A stretch of DNA of 64,000 bases from Zymobacter sp047495495 (GCF_047495495.1 NZ_CP179930.1:1240001-1304000), one strand, 5' to 3'. Counted from the stretch's first letter, positions 8,166-17,396 are shown. Program-made: numbers and translations. The notes: generated from the sequence alone by a model not told the origin.

Positions 8166-10151
8166 ATGAGGAACGCGACCTTGAGTACTGAAACGATCAA
8201 GCTTCCCGATATCGGGGTGAGCGATGCCGTCGAGATCATCGAAATCTCGGTGAAGGCAGGGGACGAGGTTAACGCCGAAGACACCCTGCTGGTACTGGAA
8301 TCCGACAAGGCTTCCATGGATATTCCTGCGCCGCATGCTGGCCGCATCGGCAAGGTGCTGGTCAGTGAGGGCGATAAAGTGTCCACCGGTGATCCGATCA
8401 TCGAGATGATCACTGAAGGTGGATCAGAAGCGCCCGCTGCCGAAACCGCACCGCAACAGACAGCCCCTGAAGCCGTCGCAGCGCCTCAGCAGGACGTAGC
8501 ACAGCCTGCCCAGAGCACGACGCGCATCGTTGACATTCACGTGCCGGATCTGTCTGGCAGCGACGATGTACCGGTCATTGAGCTGGCGGTCAGTGAAGGC
8601 GATACAGTGGATGCCGAAGATTCGCTGATTACGCTGGAATCTGACAAGGCGTCCATGGACGTGCCCAGCCCCTATGCGGGTCGCATTGTGTCGCTGGCCG
8701 TGAAGGAAGGCGATCACGTGTCCACGGGTGATCTGATCGGTCAGATGGAAATCACCGAGCAGAGCGCACCCGCCGCTACCGAAGCACCTGCTCAGGCCGC
8801 ACCGGCACCGCAGCAGGTGGCTCCGTCACAGCCGGAAGCTGCTCCGGCAGCCAGTGCTGAACCGCAGCGCCGTGAAATTCGCGTACCGGACATTGGTGGC
8901 AGTGAAAACGTTCCCGTGATCGAAGTGGCGATCAGCGTCGGCGACGAGATCAGCAAGGAAGATACGCTGATCACGCTGGAGTCCGACAAAGCGTCCATGG
9001 ACGTGCCTAGCCCGTTTGCAGGCAAGGTGGTCGAGGTGGCCGTCAAGGAAGGTGACACGCTGTCTGAAGGCGATTTGATCGGTTATATCGAAACCGCAGG
9101 CGAAGCGCCCAAGCCTGCTGCACAGCCGGTTCAAGCAGCTTCTAGTGCGGAGGCACCCCAGCAGGTCGCGCCGGTCAAAGCTGCCCCCACGGAGCCGAGC
9201 ACCGAAGCACTGACCGCTGAAGAACGCGATACCTCTAGCAGCGTGCATGCCGGTCCTGCTGTGCGTATGCTGGCACGCGAACTGGGCGTTGATTTGACGC
9301 AGGTCAAAGGGTCTGGCCCGAAAGCGCGTGTGCTGAAAGAAGACGTGCATACGTTCGTCAAGCAGCGTCTGAATCAGCCGGCGGCGGCCTCCAAGGCAGC
9401 GGCTACTGGTGGTGCGGGTATTCCGCAGATATCGGCGATCGACTTCTCCAAATTTGGCGAAATCGACGTCAAACCGATGGGACGTCTGCTGCAGGCAGGG
9501 GCGAACAACCTGCATCGCAGCTGGCTGAACGTGCCGCACGTCACGCAGTTCGACGATGCTGATATCACGGAACTGGAAGCCTTCCGCAAGTCCATGAAGG
9601 ACGAAGCGGCGGCACAGGGCGCGCGTCTGACGCCGCTGCCGTTCATGATCAAGGCCTGCGCCTATGCGCTGCGTAAGTTCCCGCAGTTCAACGTTTCGCT
9701 GCATCCCGATGGCGATAAGCTGATTTGGAAGAACTACGTCCACATCGGTATCGCGGTCGATACGCCGGACGGCCTGATGGTGCCGGTATTGCGCAATGCG
9801 GATCAAAAAAGCGTCATTCAGATCGCGATCGAAATGGCAGATCTGGCTAAACGCGCACAGGATAAGAAACTGACGCGTGACGAAATGACCGGCGGTTGCT
9901 TTACCATTTCGAGCCTTGGCTCGATCGGTGGTACGGCCTTCACGCCAATCGTCAACACGCCAGAAGTGGCGATTCTGGGCATTTCCAAGGCGCAGATGAA
10001 GCCGGTATGGGATGGCCAGACCTTCCAGCCGCGCCTGATGTTGCCGCTGTGCCTGTCCTACGATCACCGTGCGCTGAACGGCGCGGACGGTGCGCGTTTC
10101 ACCACGTACCTGGCGCAGTTGCTGAGTGACATTCGTCGACTGCTGATGTGA
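8166..10151 (+). CDS. aceF: Pyruvate dehydrogenase E2, dihydrolipoyl acetyltransferase, three lipoyl domains
   Basis: Core of the pyruvate dehydrogenase complex: transfers acetyl groups from E1 to CoA. Three biotinyl/lipoyl domains lie in tandem, each with the lipoylated Lys in ESDKASMD (about residues 48, 160 and 274), separated by Ala/Pro/Gln-rich swinging linkers. A peripheral subunit-binding domain (HAGPAVRMLARELGVDL, about 360-395) and the catalytic domain ending with SYDHRALNG, the active-site His, complete the chain. Start choice is uncertain: a GTG at 8163, this ATG, or the TTG at 8181, which has GAGG nine bases upstream and would give the family-typical MSTETIKLPDIG; the TTG is quite possibly the true one. 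Confidence 0.97.
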   Translation: MRNATLSTETIKLPDIGVSDAVEIIEISVKAGDEVNAEDTLLVLESDKASMDIPAPHAGRIGKVLVSEGDKVSTGDPIIEMITEGGSEAPAAETAPQQTAPEAVAAPQQDVAQPAQSTTRIVDIHVPDLSGSDDVPVIELAVSEGDTVDAEDSLITLESDKASMDVPSPYAGRIVSLAVKEGDHVSTGDLIGQMEITEQSAPAATEAPAQAAPAPQQVAPSQPEAAPAASAEPQRREIRVPDIGGSENVPVIEVAISVGDEISKEDTLITLESDKASMDVPSPFAGKVVEVAVKEGDTLSEGDLIGYIETAGEAPKPAAQPVQAASSAEAPQQVAPVKAAPTEPSTEALTAEERDTSSSVHAGPAVRMLARELGVDLTQVKGSGPKARVLKEDVHTFVKQRLNQPAAASKAAATGGAGIPQISAIDFSKFGEIDVKPMGRLLQAGANNLHRSWLNVPHVTQFDDADITELEAFRKSMKDEAAAQGARLTPLPFMIKACAYALRKFPQFNVSLHPDGDKLIWKNYVHIGIAVDTPDGLMVPVLRNADQKSVIQIAIEMADLAKRAQDKKLTRDEMTGGCFTISSLGSIGGTAFTPIVNTPEVAILGISKAQMKPVWDGQTFQPRLMLPLCLSYDHRALNGADGARFTTYLAQLLSDIRRLLM

Positions 10152-10275
10152 TGTCCAACGACGATTTAGCCTTGAAGACCCGTGGTGCATGTCGTCAGGG
10201 GTCGCATGAAAGCCTCATCGTCGGTATAGTCTTATCATGACAGAGTGACCTGCCTAACCGCAGCGTCATCTGCAG

Positions 10276-10299
10276 AGCGGCCCTTCGGGGCCGCTTTGT
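10276..10299 (+). terminator. Terminator-like hairpin after aceF
   Basis: AGCGGCCC/GGGCCGCT stem with a short loop and only three Ts behind it, so a weak intrinsic terminator between aceF and adk. Confidence 0.6.
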
Positions 10300-10381
10300 C
10301 GTGATTAATCCCCAAGGCATAGGGCGTTGGCTCTGTGCCGTGCTTGTTTCAACGCAATCCGATTTTCAGGAGACCACTCTC

Positions 10382-11038
10382 ATGCGTTTGATCCTGTTGG
10401 GCGCTCCGGGCGCAGGCAAAGGCACTCAGGCTCAGTTCATCTGCGAGCACTATGACATTCCGCAGATTTCCACGGGCGACATGCTGCGTGCTGCGATCAA
10501 GGCGGGTACCGAGCTGGGCCGTCAGGTAGAAGAGGTCATGGCCAAAGGGCAGCTGGTCTCCAATGATCTGATCATCGCACTGGTCAAGGAACGCATTGCG
10601 CATCCTGACTGCATCAATGGCTTCCTGCTCGATGGTTTCCCGCGCAACATTCCGCAGGCTGATGCGCTGAAGGATGCCGGTGTCGAGATCGACCACGTTG
10701 TCGAAATCGCCGTTGAAGATGACGAGATCGTCAAGCGCCTGTCTGGCCGTCGCGTGCATGAAGGCTCCGGCCGTACCTATCACGTCATCTACAATCCGCC
10801 GAAAGCAGAAGGCAAAGATGACGCAACGGGCGAGCCGCTGATCCAGCGCAAGGATGACCTGCCGGACACCGTGCGTGACCGTCTGAAGGTCTACCACGAC
10901 CAGACCGAACCGCTGGTAGCCTACTACAGCGAATGGGCGCAGAAAGCGCCGTCTGAAGCACCGAAATACCACCGCGTTAATGGTATCGGTGCCCTGGATG
11001 ATATTCGCGCTGAGCTGCTGAAAGCACTGGAAGGCTGA
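10382..11038 (+). CDS. adk: Adenylate kinase
   Basis: Interconverts ATP + AMP and 2 ADP in the cytoplasm. 218 residues, the long-form bacterial kinase. The P-loop GAPGAGKGT is at residues 7-15, the AMP-binding segment ISTGDMLR at about 29-36, DGFPRN at about 84-89, and the LID domain (about 122-159) is of the type without zinc cysteines (GRRVHEGSGRTYHVIYNPP). The ATG at 10382 is preceded by CAGGAG and begins MRLILLGAPG as in the family; in-frame codons upstream to 10301 are not part of it. tsaB follows after 94 bases. Confidence 0.98.
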   Translation: MRLILLGAPGAGKGTQAQFICEHYDIPQISTGDMLRAAIKAGTELGRQVEEVMAKGQLVSNDLIIALVKERIAHPDCINGFLLDGFPRNIPQADALKDAGVEIDHVVEIAVEDDEIVKRLSGRRVHEGSGRTYHVIYNPPKAEGKDDATGEPLIQRKDDLPDTVRDRLKVYHDQTEPLVAYYSEWAQKAPSEAPKYHRVNGIGALDDIRAELLKALEG

Positions 11039-11132
11039 TCTTTCCAGCCCTTCGAAGGACCTTGGCCCATCTGTGCTGCGCGCAGGTGGGCCTGCCGTTT
11101 CTGTTTGGACCCATTTCGATAGAGGAACTCCC

Positions 11133-11882
11133 ATGACGACCGTGCTCGCGTTGGACGCAACGTCTAGCGCATGTTCTGCGGCGGTGTGGCGCTGTGCGGG
11201 CGACGATTTGACCACCGCCCAGCTGTTCGGGCGCTACGAGATTGCGCCACGCGCGCATACCCACAAGCTGATGCCGATGGTGCGCGATGTGCTGGCCGAA
11301 GCCGGGCTGACGCTGGCGGATGTCGATGTCGTAGCGTATGGCCGCGGGCCGGGGGCATTCACGGGCATTCGCATTGCCGCAGGCATGGCGCAAGGGCTAG
11401 CACTGGGGCTGGATCGTCCGATGGTGGCCGTTTCCAGCCTCGAAGCGTTGGCACTGGGGGCCGCGCTTCAGCAGGGCGATGTGCAAGCGCAGCCCGTCGC
11501 TGCGCTGGGCGCGCTTGATGCGCGAATGGGAGAGGTCTATGTCGGTGGCTACCTTGTGGATCTTGCGCAGCCTATGCGACCGCAGATGACGGCGTTCATC
11601 GACGAGCAGGTCTGTGCGCCGGAAGCGATCCTCTGCTCCGCTGTATTGCCGGAGCGGATCGTGGCGGCGGGTGCAGGTCTGGCGTTCAGCGAACGTTATC
11701 CGCAGCCGCTGGCGCAAGCGATCACGGCCGCGAACGTTGATGCCGAACCGGATGCTGCATGCATCGCACGTCTGGCGGCGGGGGCCTATCTGGCTGGTAA
11801 GGCCGTTGCGCCTGAACTGGCTCAGCCGGTCTATCTGCGCGATAACGTGGCCACGCGCTCGACACGGAAGCCGCTCGACTGA
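11133..11882 (+). CDS. tsaB: tRNA threonylcarbamoyladenosine biosynthesis protein TsaB
   Basis: Non-catalytic ASKHA-fold partner that scaffolds TsaD and TsaE in transfer of threonylcarbamoyl to A37 of ANN-decoding tRNAs. N-terminal LALDATSSACSAAVW is the typical ASKHA phosphate-1-like strand pair; the H-rich RAHTHKLMP and GRGPGAFTGIRI segments (about residues 45-85) are family hallmarks. 249 residues, close to the usual 230. ATG at 11133 has GAGGAA upstream. The stop overlaps the rsmJ start (TGATG), indicating translational coupling. Product m6t6A needs TrmO, encoded at 2.5 kb. Confidence 0.95.
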   Translation: MTTVLALDATSSACSAAVWRCAGDDLTTAQLFGRYEIAPRAHTHKLMPMVRDVLAEAGLTLADVDVVAYGRGPGAFTGIRIAAGMAQGLALGLDRPMVAVSSLEALALGAALQQGDVQAQPVAALGALDARMGEVYVGGYLVDLAQPMRPQMTAFIDEQVCAPEAILCSAVLPERIVAAGAGLAFSERYPQPLAQAITAANVDAEPDAACIARLAAGAYLAGKAVAPELAQPVYLRDNVATRSTRKPLD

Positions 11883-12649
11883 TGGCGGTGATATGGCGTG
11901 ATGAGCACGCACGCAGTCTAGCCGAGCGCTATGGCGTGACGGCAGGCTCGGACGAAGCATCACCTCTTTGGCTGGAGATGCGCCCCGAAGGTCTAGTGCT
12001 GGGGGGGGATGAGTGCACTTATGGTCACCCGATCAGCGTGGATTTTGTCGGGGGCAAGGCCGCTCATCGGCGTCGATTCGGCGGTGGGCGAGGGCAGTTG
12101 GTGGCGCGAGCCTGTGGGCTGACCAAAGGAGTGACCCCCAGCATCGTCGATGCTACGGCCGGGCTAGGGCGCGATGCGTTCGTACTGGCAAGTCTGGGCG
12201 CTAGGGTGCTGATGGTTGAACGAGTGGGCGCCATTGCGGCGCTGCTGGATGATGGACTTGCACGTGCGCGCGGCGCTGATGATCCTGATGTAGCCGCTAT
12301 TGCGACGCGGATGCAGCTGGCATGCGGTGACTCGACTCGGCACCTGGCTGATATCGTGGCCGCTCAGGCGTTCGATGCGCGGGTCGTTCATCTTGACCCC
12401 ATGTTTCCGCATCGCGAAAAGTCGGCACTAGTGAAGAAGGAAATGCGCGTGTTTCAAGCGCTGGTTGGGGCCGATGACGACGCGCCACGTCTACTTGAGG
12501 CCGCTCTGGACGTGGCGACACATCGTGTTGTGGTCAAGCGTCCTAAAGGTGCGGCCCCCATTGCTGGGCCTGCACCGAACCATGTGATCGAAGAGAAGAA
12601 CAGCCGTTACGATGTTTACGTGCATCGTTCTCTCAAGCGCTCAGAGTGA
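11882..12649 (+). CDS. rsmJ: 16S rRNA (guanine1516-N2)-methyltransferase RsmJ
   Basis: SAM-dependent methyltransferase acting on helix 45-adjacent G1516 of 16S rRNA. 255 residues, normal for the family. SAM-binding motif I is VDATAGLGRDAFVLASLGARV; the conserved LDPMFPHREKSALVKKEMR carries the catalytic-region DPMFP signature of RsmJ (YhiQ). The ATG shares bases with the tsaB stop. Convergent with hmp; a bidirectional hairpin lies between. Confidence 0.95.
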   Translation: MAVIWRDEHARSLAERYGVTAGSDEASPLWLEMRPEGLVLGGDECTYGHPISVDFVGGKAAHRRRFGGGRGQLVARACGLTKGVTPSIVDATAGLGRDAFVLASLGARVLMVERVGAIAALLDDGLARARGADDPDVAAIATRMQLACGDSTRHLADIVAAQAFDARVVHLDPMFPHREKSALVKKEMRVFQALVGADDDAPRLLEAALDVATHRVVVKRPKGAAPIAGPAPNHVIEEKNSRYDVYVHRSLKRSE

Positions 12650-12708
12650 TGTTGACGTAGCGTGCTGCCATCGCAGTAAACCGGTCAATGACAGCAACCA
12701 GACAATAG

Positions 12709-12740
12709 TAAAGGCGAACCTACGGGTTCGCCTTTTTTCT
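12709..12740. terminator. Intrinsic terminator after rsmJ
   Basis: AAGGCGAACC/GGTTCGCCTT stem with a TACG loop and six Ts on the plus side; an A-rich left flank means it may also end hmp transcripts on the minus strand. Confidence 0.88.
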
Positions 12741-12816
12741 TTCTGTGGCGGTTGTTTTCGCCTCTGATATCCCAAAGCGGCTACTGTGGCTTGGTTTGGA
12801 AACAGGGGCTGGCGCT

Positions 12817-13989
12817 TCAAAGCGTCTTGTGGGGGCCGAAGCACTCATAGTGAATGCGATCATCAGTCACGCCATGCTCCAGCAGCAGCGCTTTCATGTT
12901 GACCATAAAGCTTGTCGGGCCGAGTACGTAGATGTGGAAGGTGTCACCAGCAGGTAGCCATGAGCGCAGGCAATGGCTGTCGATATGGCCGACAGCATCG
13001 GGGCCATCATGGGCCAGCGGCTGACTGAAGCACAGTTTCAGGGTCATCCTGTCCTGAAGCCCGGCCTGCTGAGCGAGGAATGTACCAAACGTCAGCGTCT
13101 GGCTGTTGTGAGTGGCATGGAGGAAATGTACCTGCCGCTGCTGCTCCAGCGCTTCTTCCAACAGCGGAATGGCGGGAGTGATCCCGATACCCGCTGTCAG
13201 CAATACCACGGGGACCTTGTCTTCCCCCAGAATGAAATCACCTGCCGGAGGGAAGATGTCCAGCTCATCACCGATCTGGCGTTCATGCAGATAGCCTGAA
13301 GCGCGTCCATTAGGTACATGCTTAAGTGTGATTCGTAGGCTCCGGCCGTTCGCGCGATTGGATATCGAGTAATTGCGGCGTACCTCTTCTCCCTCGATCA
13401 TTAGGCGCACGCCGATGTACTGGCCCGCCTGATAGTGGAGTATGGGACCGCCATCGGCAGGCACCAGCGTCAGCGAGCGTACATCTTGGCTTTCTTGCTT
13501 AATGCTGTCGATGCGGAAGCGACGGCTGCCACGCCACCCACCAGGCTGCGCCGCATTCTGTTCGTAAAGTTGTTCTTCCTTACCTATCAACAGATCGGCC
13601 AGCTGCTGATAGGCGACTCCCCATGCCTGCAGTACCTCATCGGTTGCTACATCGGCACCGAGTACTTCTCGGATGGATTGCAGCAGGCAGTTACCGACAA
13701 TGGGGTAGTGTTCGGGCAGAATCTGTAGCGCAACGTGCTTGTTGACGATCCGGCTGACCAGCGGCGTCAACGGCGACAGATCGTCGATATGGCGAGCGTA
13801 CATCAGAACGCTGTTGGCCAGTGCGCGAGCCTGATCACCGGTGGCCTGGTGCGTCTGATTGAAGAGTGCGCGGACCTCTGGGTGAGTCTCAAACATCAGC
13901 GCATAGAAATGGCGCGCCAGTGTTTCCCCACCGCTTTCCAGCAGCGGAACTGTGGCTTGAATGATGGCTTTCTGTGCCTGAGTCAGCAT
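12817..13989 (-). CDS. hmp: Flavohemoprotein, nitric oxide dioxygenase Hmp
   Basis: Converts NO and O2 to nitrate using NADH through FAD and heme, protecting against nitrosative stress. 390 residues in three parts: globin (about 1-138; proximal His in NKHVALQILPEHYPIVG), ferredoxin-reductase-type FAD domain (RNYSISNRANG for the isoalloxazine-binding RxYS motif), and NAD domain (LLTAGIGITPAIPLLE; C-terminal YECFGP). No partner gene adjacent. A 14-base palindrome 22 bases upstream of the start suggests repressor control, in keeping with NO-responsive regulation of this family. Confidence 0.97.
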   Translation of the reverse strand: MLTQAQKAIIQATVPLLESGGETLARHFYALMFETHPEVRALFNQTHQATGDQARALANSVLMYARHIDDLSPLTPLVSRIVNKHVALQILPEHYPIVGNCLLQSIREVLGADVATDEVLQAWGVAYQQLADLLIGKEEQLYEQNAAQPGGWRGSRRFRIDSIKQESQDVRSLTLVPADGGPILHYQAGQYIGVRLMIEGEEVRRNYSISNRANGRSLRITLKHVPNGRASGYLHERQIGDELDIFPPAGDFILGEDKVPVVLLTAGIGITPAIPLLEEALEQQRQVHFLHATHNSQTLTFGTFLAQQAGLQDRMTLKLCFSQPLAHDGPDAVGHIDSHCLRSWLPAGDTFHIYVLGPTSFMVNMKALLLEHGVTDDRIHYECFGPHKTL

Positions 13990-14010
13990 GGATACTATAC
14001 CTTTTTGGTG

Positions 14011-14024
14011 TGAAATTCATTTCA
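14011..14024 (-). promoter_or_regulatory. Palindromic candidate operator upstream of hmp
   Basis: TGAAAT-TC-ATTTCA, perfect 6-base arms, lying between the promoter region and the hmp start codon. It resembles the inner half of NsrR sites (AAATGC/GCATTT cores) only loosely; regulator identity is inference. Confidence 0.4.
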
Positions 14025-14145
14025 ATAGAGCAAACCGCATGCCAGTTCTATTTTTACTTTTATATCAGCATGTTGAATATTTTGATTCTCATAATGATAT
14101 GAAAAAATAGGTGTCATTATGATTGGGCGGTATCAAAATGACAGT

Positions 14146-14191
14146 GGTGACGGGTGACGGGTGACGGGTGACGGGTGACGGGTGACGGGTG
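14146..14191. repeat. Tandem array of six GGTGACG heptamers
   Basis: 14146-14187 is six perfect copies of GGTGACG followed by a partial GGTG, immediately adjoining a second heptamer array of different sequence. Intergenic. Confidence 0.95.
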
Positions 14192-14295
14192 GCAGAGAGC
14201 AGAGAGCAGAGAGCAGAGAGCAGAGAGCAGAGAGCAGAGAGCAGAGAGCAGAGAGCAGAGAGCAGAGAGCAGAGAGCAGAGAGCAGAGAGCAGAG
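14192..14295. repeat. Tandem array of 14 GCAGAGA heptamers
   Basis: Fourteen perfect GCAGAGA units (14192-14289) plus a partial GCAGAG. It directly abuts the GGTGACG array, so two unrelated units amplified side by side. Frames through it are open only because of the repeat. Confidence 0.95.
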
Positions 14296-14371
14296 GCGGG
14301 TAGGTATATCTAGGGGATGCTGTGCGGCCATCAAGGAGCCGGGGCAGCGGCGTATCACGCGGGGTGGAATG

Positions 14372-14399
14372 CAAAGGCCGCGTTGTGTGCGGCCTTTGA
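14372..14399 (-). terminator. Hairpin after the YecA-family gene
   Basis: CAAAGGCCGC/GCGGCCTTTG perfect 10-bp arms, 14 bases past the stop codon on the minus strand; the T-run is short (TTT). Confidence 0.65.
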
Positions 14400-14412
14400 G
14401 GGCGAGCGAGTG

Positions 14413-15090
14413 TCAGCGGCGGCGATTCTTTTTCTGACCGCCTTTTTTCTGTTGCGCAGCCCCTTTCTTCGGTCCATGCGCTTTCGGTTTCTCTGGCGGT
14501 ACGCGATACAGCAAGTACAGGTCGAGGGTCAGGTCGGGCAGCTGACGTGCAAGGTGATTGGCCTGTTCGTGGGAGCTAGCCATGGCCGCCAGATCGGGAT
14601 CTTCTTCTTCGAACAGTTCAGACAAGGCCATGAATGGCAGCAGCAGTTGCGCGGCCTGTTCTTCCTGTTCGCTGAACCATGCATCATCTTGCATGAAGAC
14701 GCCGGTCATGAAGCCAGCACACCATTCGCCAACCGGGGTGTCGATCGGGCTTTCGTCGACGTCGATCTCTAGGTCAAAGGGCAGTTCGGGAATCTGGCCG
14801 CTTTCCAGTACGTTGGCGGCATTGGCATGCAGAGTTTCGAGGTGGGCCAGAATGCGGTCATGCTGCGTGGCATCTTCGAAATTTGGTTCACCGTTGAAGA
14901 TTTCGGCGACCCACAGCTGTGCTGGCGTTGCAGCAGGCGAGATTGCCAAAGCCATCAGGAACCCATGAGTCCCGAACAGCGTCAGTGCTTCAGGATCAAC
15001 GCGGTCGCTGTCGAGAAACTCAAACAGCTCATCCATAGCGTCGTCATCAAGCAGTGGCACCTGTGGCGCCTGCTCTTCATTGCCGGACAT
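14413..15090 (-). CDS. YecA/UPF0149 family protein
   Basis: A 225-residue acidic protein of the YgfB/YecA family; biochemical role unknown, members often carry a C-terminal SEC-C zinc motif, which is absent here. Instead the C-terminus is a strongly basic, Lys/Gln/Gly-rich tail (last 25 residues), suggesting nucleic acid contact. The core has the family patterns LFGTHGFLMALAISP, WVAEIFNG and WCAGFMTGVFMQDDAW. ATG at 15090 is preferred because the family alignment starts there; in-frame codons up to 15138 exist. Divergent from the SprT-like gene. Confidence 0.85.
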   Translation of the reverse strand: MSGNEEQAPQVPLLDDDAMDELFEFLDSDRVDPEALTLFGTHGFLMALAISPAATPAQLWVAEIFNGEPNFEDATQHDRILAHLETLHANAANVLESGQIPELPFDLEIDVDESPIDTPVGEWCAGFMTGVFMQDDAWFSEQEEQAAQLLLPFMALSELFEEEDPDLAAMASSHEQANHLARQLPDLTLDLYLLYRVPPEKPKAHGPKKGAAQQKKGGQKKNRRR

Positions 15091-15250
15091 TCGGGCACTC
15101 CCACACAGATCAAGGGACGGCGGCGGACAGGGCCGCACATCGTTAAAGAAGGCACATTAAGGTATGTGCCGTCGAAAATAGAGCGATATTGGCGTTATTC
15201 TAACAGGGTAATCGCACTTGGGCAGGGCCTTATGGGAGTTTGTGTGTCGA

Positions 15251-15832
15251 ATGAAAAGCCGTTTACCTGAGCGCATCAATGCGCTGGCGTGCGAGCTACC
15301 AGATGAATGGCAGGAGAGGCTGGCCTCGGGCGATGATAGCGCCTGTAGAGCTGTCGTTGAACTGCAGGCACAGCGCTGTCTAGCGCATGCGCGCCGCTAT
15401 TGGCCATCGTTACCCGCACCCGACATCCGCTTCGATTTGAAAGGGTGCAGTGCAGGGCAGGCGCACTTTGGCCATCGCGCGCTGCGCTTCAATCGCATCA
15501 TGTTGGCAGCACAGCCGCGTGCTTTTATCGAAGAAGTCGTGCCACACGAAATGGCGCACTGGGTCGATGTGCTCGGTGTTGTATCGAAAGGGAAGCCGCA
15601 TGGACCGGTATGGCGCTGGTTGATGGTGCATCTGTACGGGCGGCAGCCACACGTCACGCATCGTTTTGACACGACGACCAGCACGCCCACGCCTTGGCAT
15701 TATGGTTGCCACTGTACCGAAGGGCACTGGCTGACCGTGCGTCGGCATCGTCGCATTGAGCGAGGATATGCTTACCGTTGCCGCCGTTGTGGGCAGCAAT
15801 TGCGTTTATTGGGCTGTGAACCGAAGGCATAG
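15251..15832 (+). CDS. SprT-like zinc metalloprotease domain protein
   Basis: SprT/Spartan-type protein. The gluzincin motif HEMAH is at about residues 99-103, with a downstream conserved HGPVWRWLM. The C-terminal zinc ribbon is visible as CHCTEGHW and CRRCGQQL (two cysteine pairs). Bacterial SprT proteins are poorly characterised; the eukaryotic relative degrades DNA-protein crosslinks. 193 residues from the ATG at 15251, a little above the E. coli length of about 165. The start is uncertain: a TTG at 15218 or GTG at 15242 are in frame, and the only Shine-Dalgarno-like GGGAG lies 12 bases upstream of the chosen ATG. Confidence 0.85.
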   Translation: MKSRLPERINALACELPDEWQERLASGDDSACRAVVELQAQRCLAHARRYWPSLPAPDIRFDLKGCSAGQAHFGHRALRFNRIMLAAQPRAFIEEVVPHEMAHWVDVLGVVSKGKPHGPVWRWLMVHLYGRQPHVTHRFDTTTSTPTPWHYGCHCTEGHWLTVRRHRRIERGYAYRCRRCGQQLRLLGCEPKA

Positions 15833-16050
15833 TCGTTTACGATAGCGGTTCAGCGGCAATTCGTCCGTCGGCGTTGCGCTGCATCTGGGGTATCGTCATC
15901 TGCAAGTTGCCGACGGCTGGCGTCGCACTGTATAGCATGATGGTACCGGTCAAGCATCGAAGGCACCGTGCCTGTAGCTTGCGGGTATCGGGCTGAACGC
16001 GGCTCCGCAGCCAGTGGGCTGTGCTGCAGAGACGATACGGAGAGGATTTC

Positions 16051-16713
16051 ATGACCGTAGCGCAGAAATTCATCGTAGCAGATGATCATCCATTGTTCCG
16101 TGCAGCGCTCAAACAGGCGCTTCAGGCAGGCAATGAAGGTGTACAGATCGTAGAAGCGGACACCATGGAGGCTACGCTGGCGCGTGTCGCCGAGCATGGC
16201 GATGCCGATCTGGTACTGCTGGATCTTCATATGCCGGGTGCCCACGGTTTCTCGGGGCTGATCCAGCTGCGTGCCCAGGCTCCTGAAGTACCGGTGGCTG
16301 TCGTCTCGGGCAGTGAAGAGGCACGTGTGGTACGCCGTGCCATCGACTACGGCGCTTCCGGCTTCATTCCCAAATCCGCTTCATTGAACACCATCGCCGA
16401 AGCGATTGCCGAGATCATGGACGGTGAAGTCTGGTTGCCCGAAGGCATGGAAGACGTGCTGGGCGATGGCGATGAAGAAGACTCTCGCTTTGCCGAAGCC
16501 ATCGCTTCCCTGACGCCGCAGCAGTTCCGCGTACTGGGCATGCTGACCTCGGGCCTGCTTAACAAACAGATCGCCTATGACCTGAATGTGTCTGAAGCCA
16601 CCGTCAAGGCGCACGTTACTGCGATCCTGCGCAAGCTGGGCGTTCATTCCCGCACACAGGCCGTCATTGCAGCACAGCGTCTGGAAATCGATCCGCCACG
16701 CATCGAAGGCTGA
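16051..16713 (+). CDS. NarL/FixJ-type response regulator, AgmR/ErbR-like
   Basis: Two-component transcription regulator. Receiver domain about residues 1-125 with the acidic pair ADDHPLF and phosphoacceptor Asp58 in LLLDLHMPG, Lys in PKSAS; acidic linker; LuxR-type HTH at about 150-215 (LTPQQFRVLGMLTSG, NKQIAYDLNVSEATVKAHV). Overall pattern resembles AgmR/ErbR of Pseudomonas, which controls glycerol and alcohol oxidation genes, but the target here is unknown. ATG has GGAGAGG eight bases upstream; upstream in-frame codons from 16021 are rejected. No histidine kinase is adjacent, so the partner is elsewhere. Confidence 0.9.
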   Translation: MTVAQKFIVADDHPLFRAALKQALQAGNEGVQIVEADTMEATLARVAEHGDADLVLLDLHMPGAHGFSGLIQLRAQAPEVPVAVVSGSEEARVVRRAIDYGASGFIPKSASLNTIAEAIAEIMDGEVWLPEGMEDVLGDGDEEDSRFAEAIASLTPQQFRVLGMLTSGLLNKQIAYDLNVSEATVKAHVTAILRKLGVHSRTQAVIAAQRLEIDPPRIEG

Positions 16714-17396
16714 TCCCGACGCAGTAATATTGACGCAGGCCACTGACGGCGAATGCGTCTGAAGTGTGACATGTGGCGTTGAGCGTAGCATCTGTCGCTG
16801 ACACATCCTCTCAACGCCCATTGGGTAGTGACTGTGCATCTCTGTATGTGCTGTCACGGTAGCGTCTTTTCTGCGCGCTGTTACCTTTTTAGTGCGGCCG
16901 CTATCATTACAACTGCTGCCTGTAATACCAATAGCCGCCAGAATAAATCGCGCGGCCTATGCTTTTTATCCCGCTCTCTATCTTCTTCCCTTGCGGGCTT
17001 CTTGTTTTCGCCGTTCGAATATTTCTTCTGGTCTGCTTGTTGTCTCCCCACGTTGTCGTTCTGATCGAGCTGTACCGAACGAGTCATTACGCCCGAGGCG
17101 CATGTTGGCTGTCCGCTGTTTCTCTACATCGTGCCCGCACGGCTACCTACCTATGACGCGCCTGTATACATGACGTGAATAACGTTCCTTCCTTTTGCGC
17201 ATACCGGCGTTGGATATGAGTCTCTTTGCGTTCATTTGATAGTGTGAACCCGTGGGTTACGGTGTTGATGTGGCGCTCTTCATCAATATTTCGCGTGAAT
17301 AAATCGTGGGGAAATAGCGATAGGTGGCATAGGAGTGTTTGGTGAGAGAGCCGGTGTTCGATACATGACATGTGATGATGCCTACACACTGAATAG
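16714..17396. other. Non-coding stretch between the response regulator and hemN
   Basis: About 680 bases without a supportable gene. Several frames of 60-93 codons exist on both strands but lack ribosome-binding sites and show random composition. No clear repeats. Confidence 0.5.

Noticed and set aside
14089..14437. LCSLLSA-type repeat frames over the 14.2-kb arrays
   Set aside because: Same repeat artefact on both strands.
16828..17173. Overlapping plus-strand frames of 65-93 codons rich in Phe, Leu, Ser
   Set aside because: No ribosome-binding site, no stable family pattern, and an equally long frame exists on the other strand.
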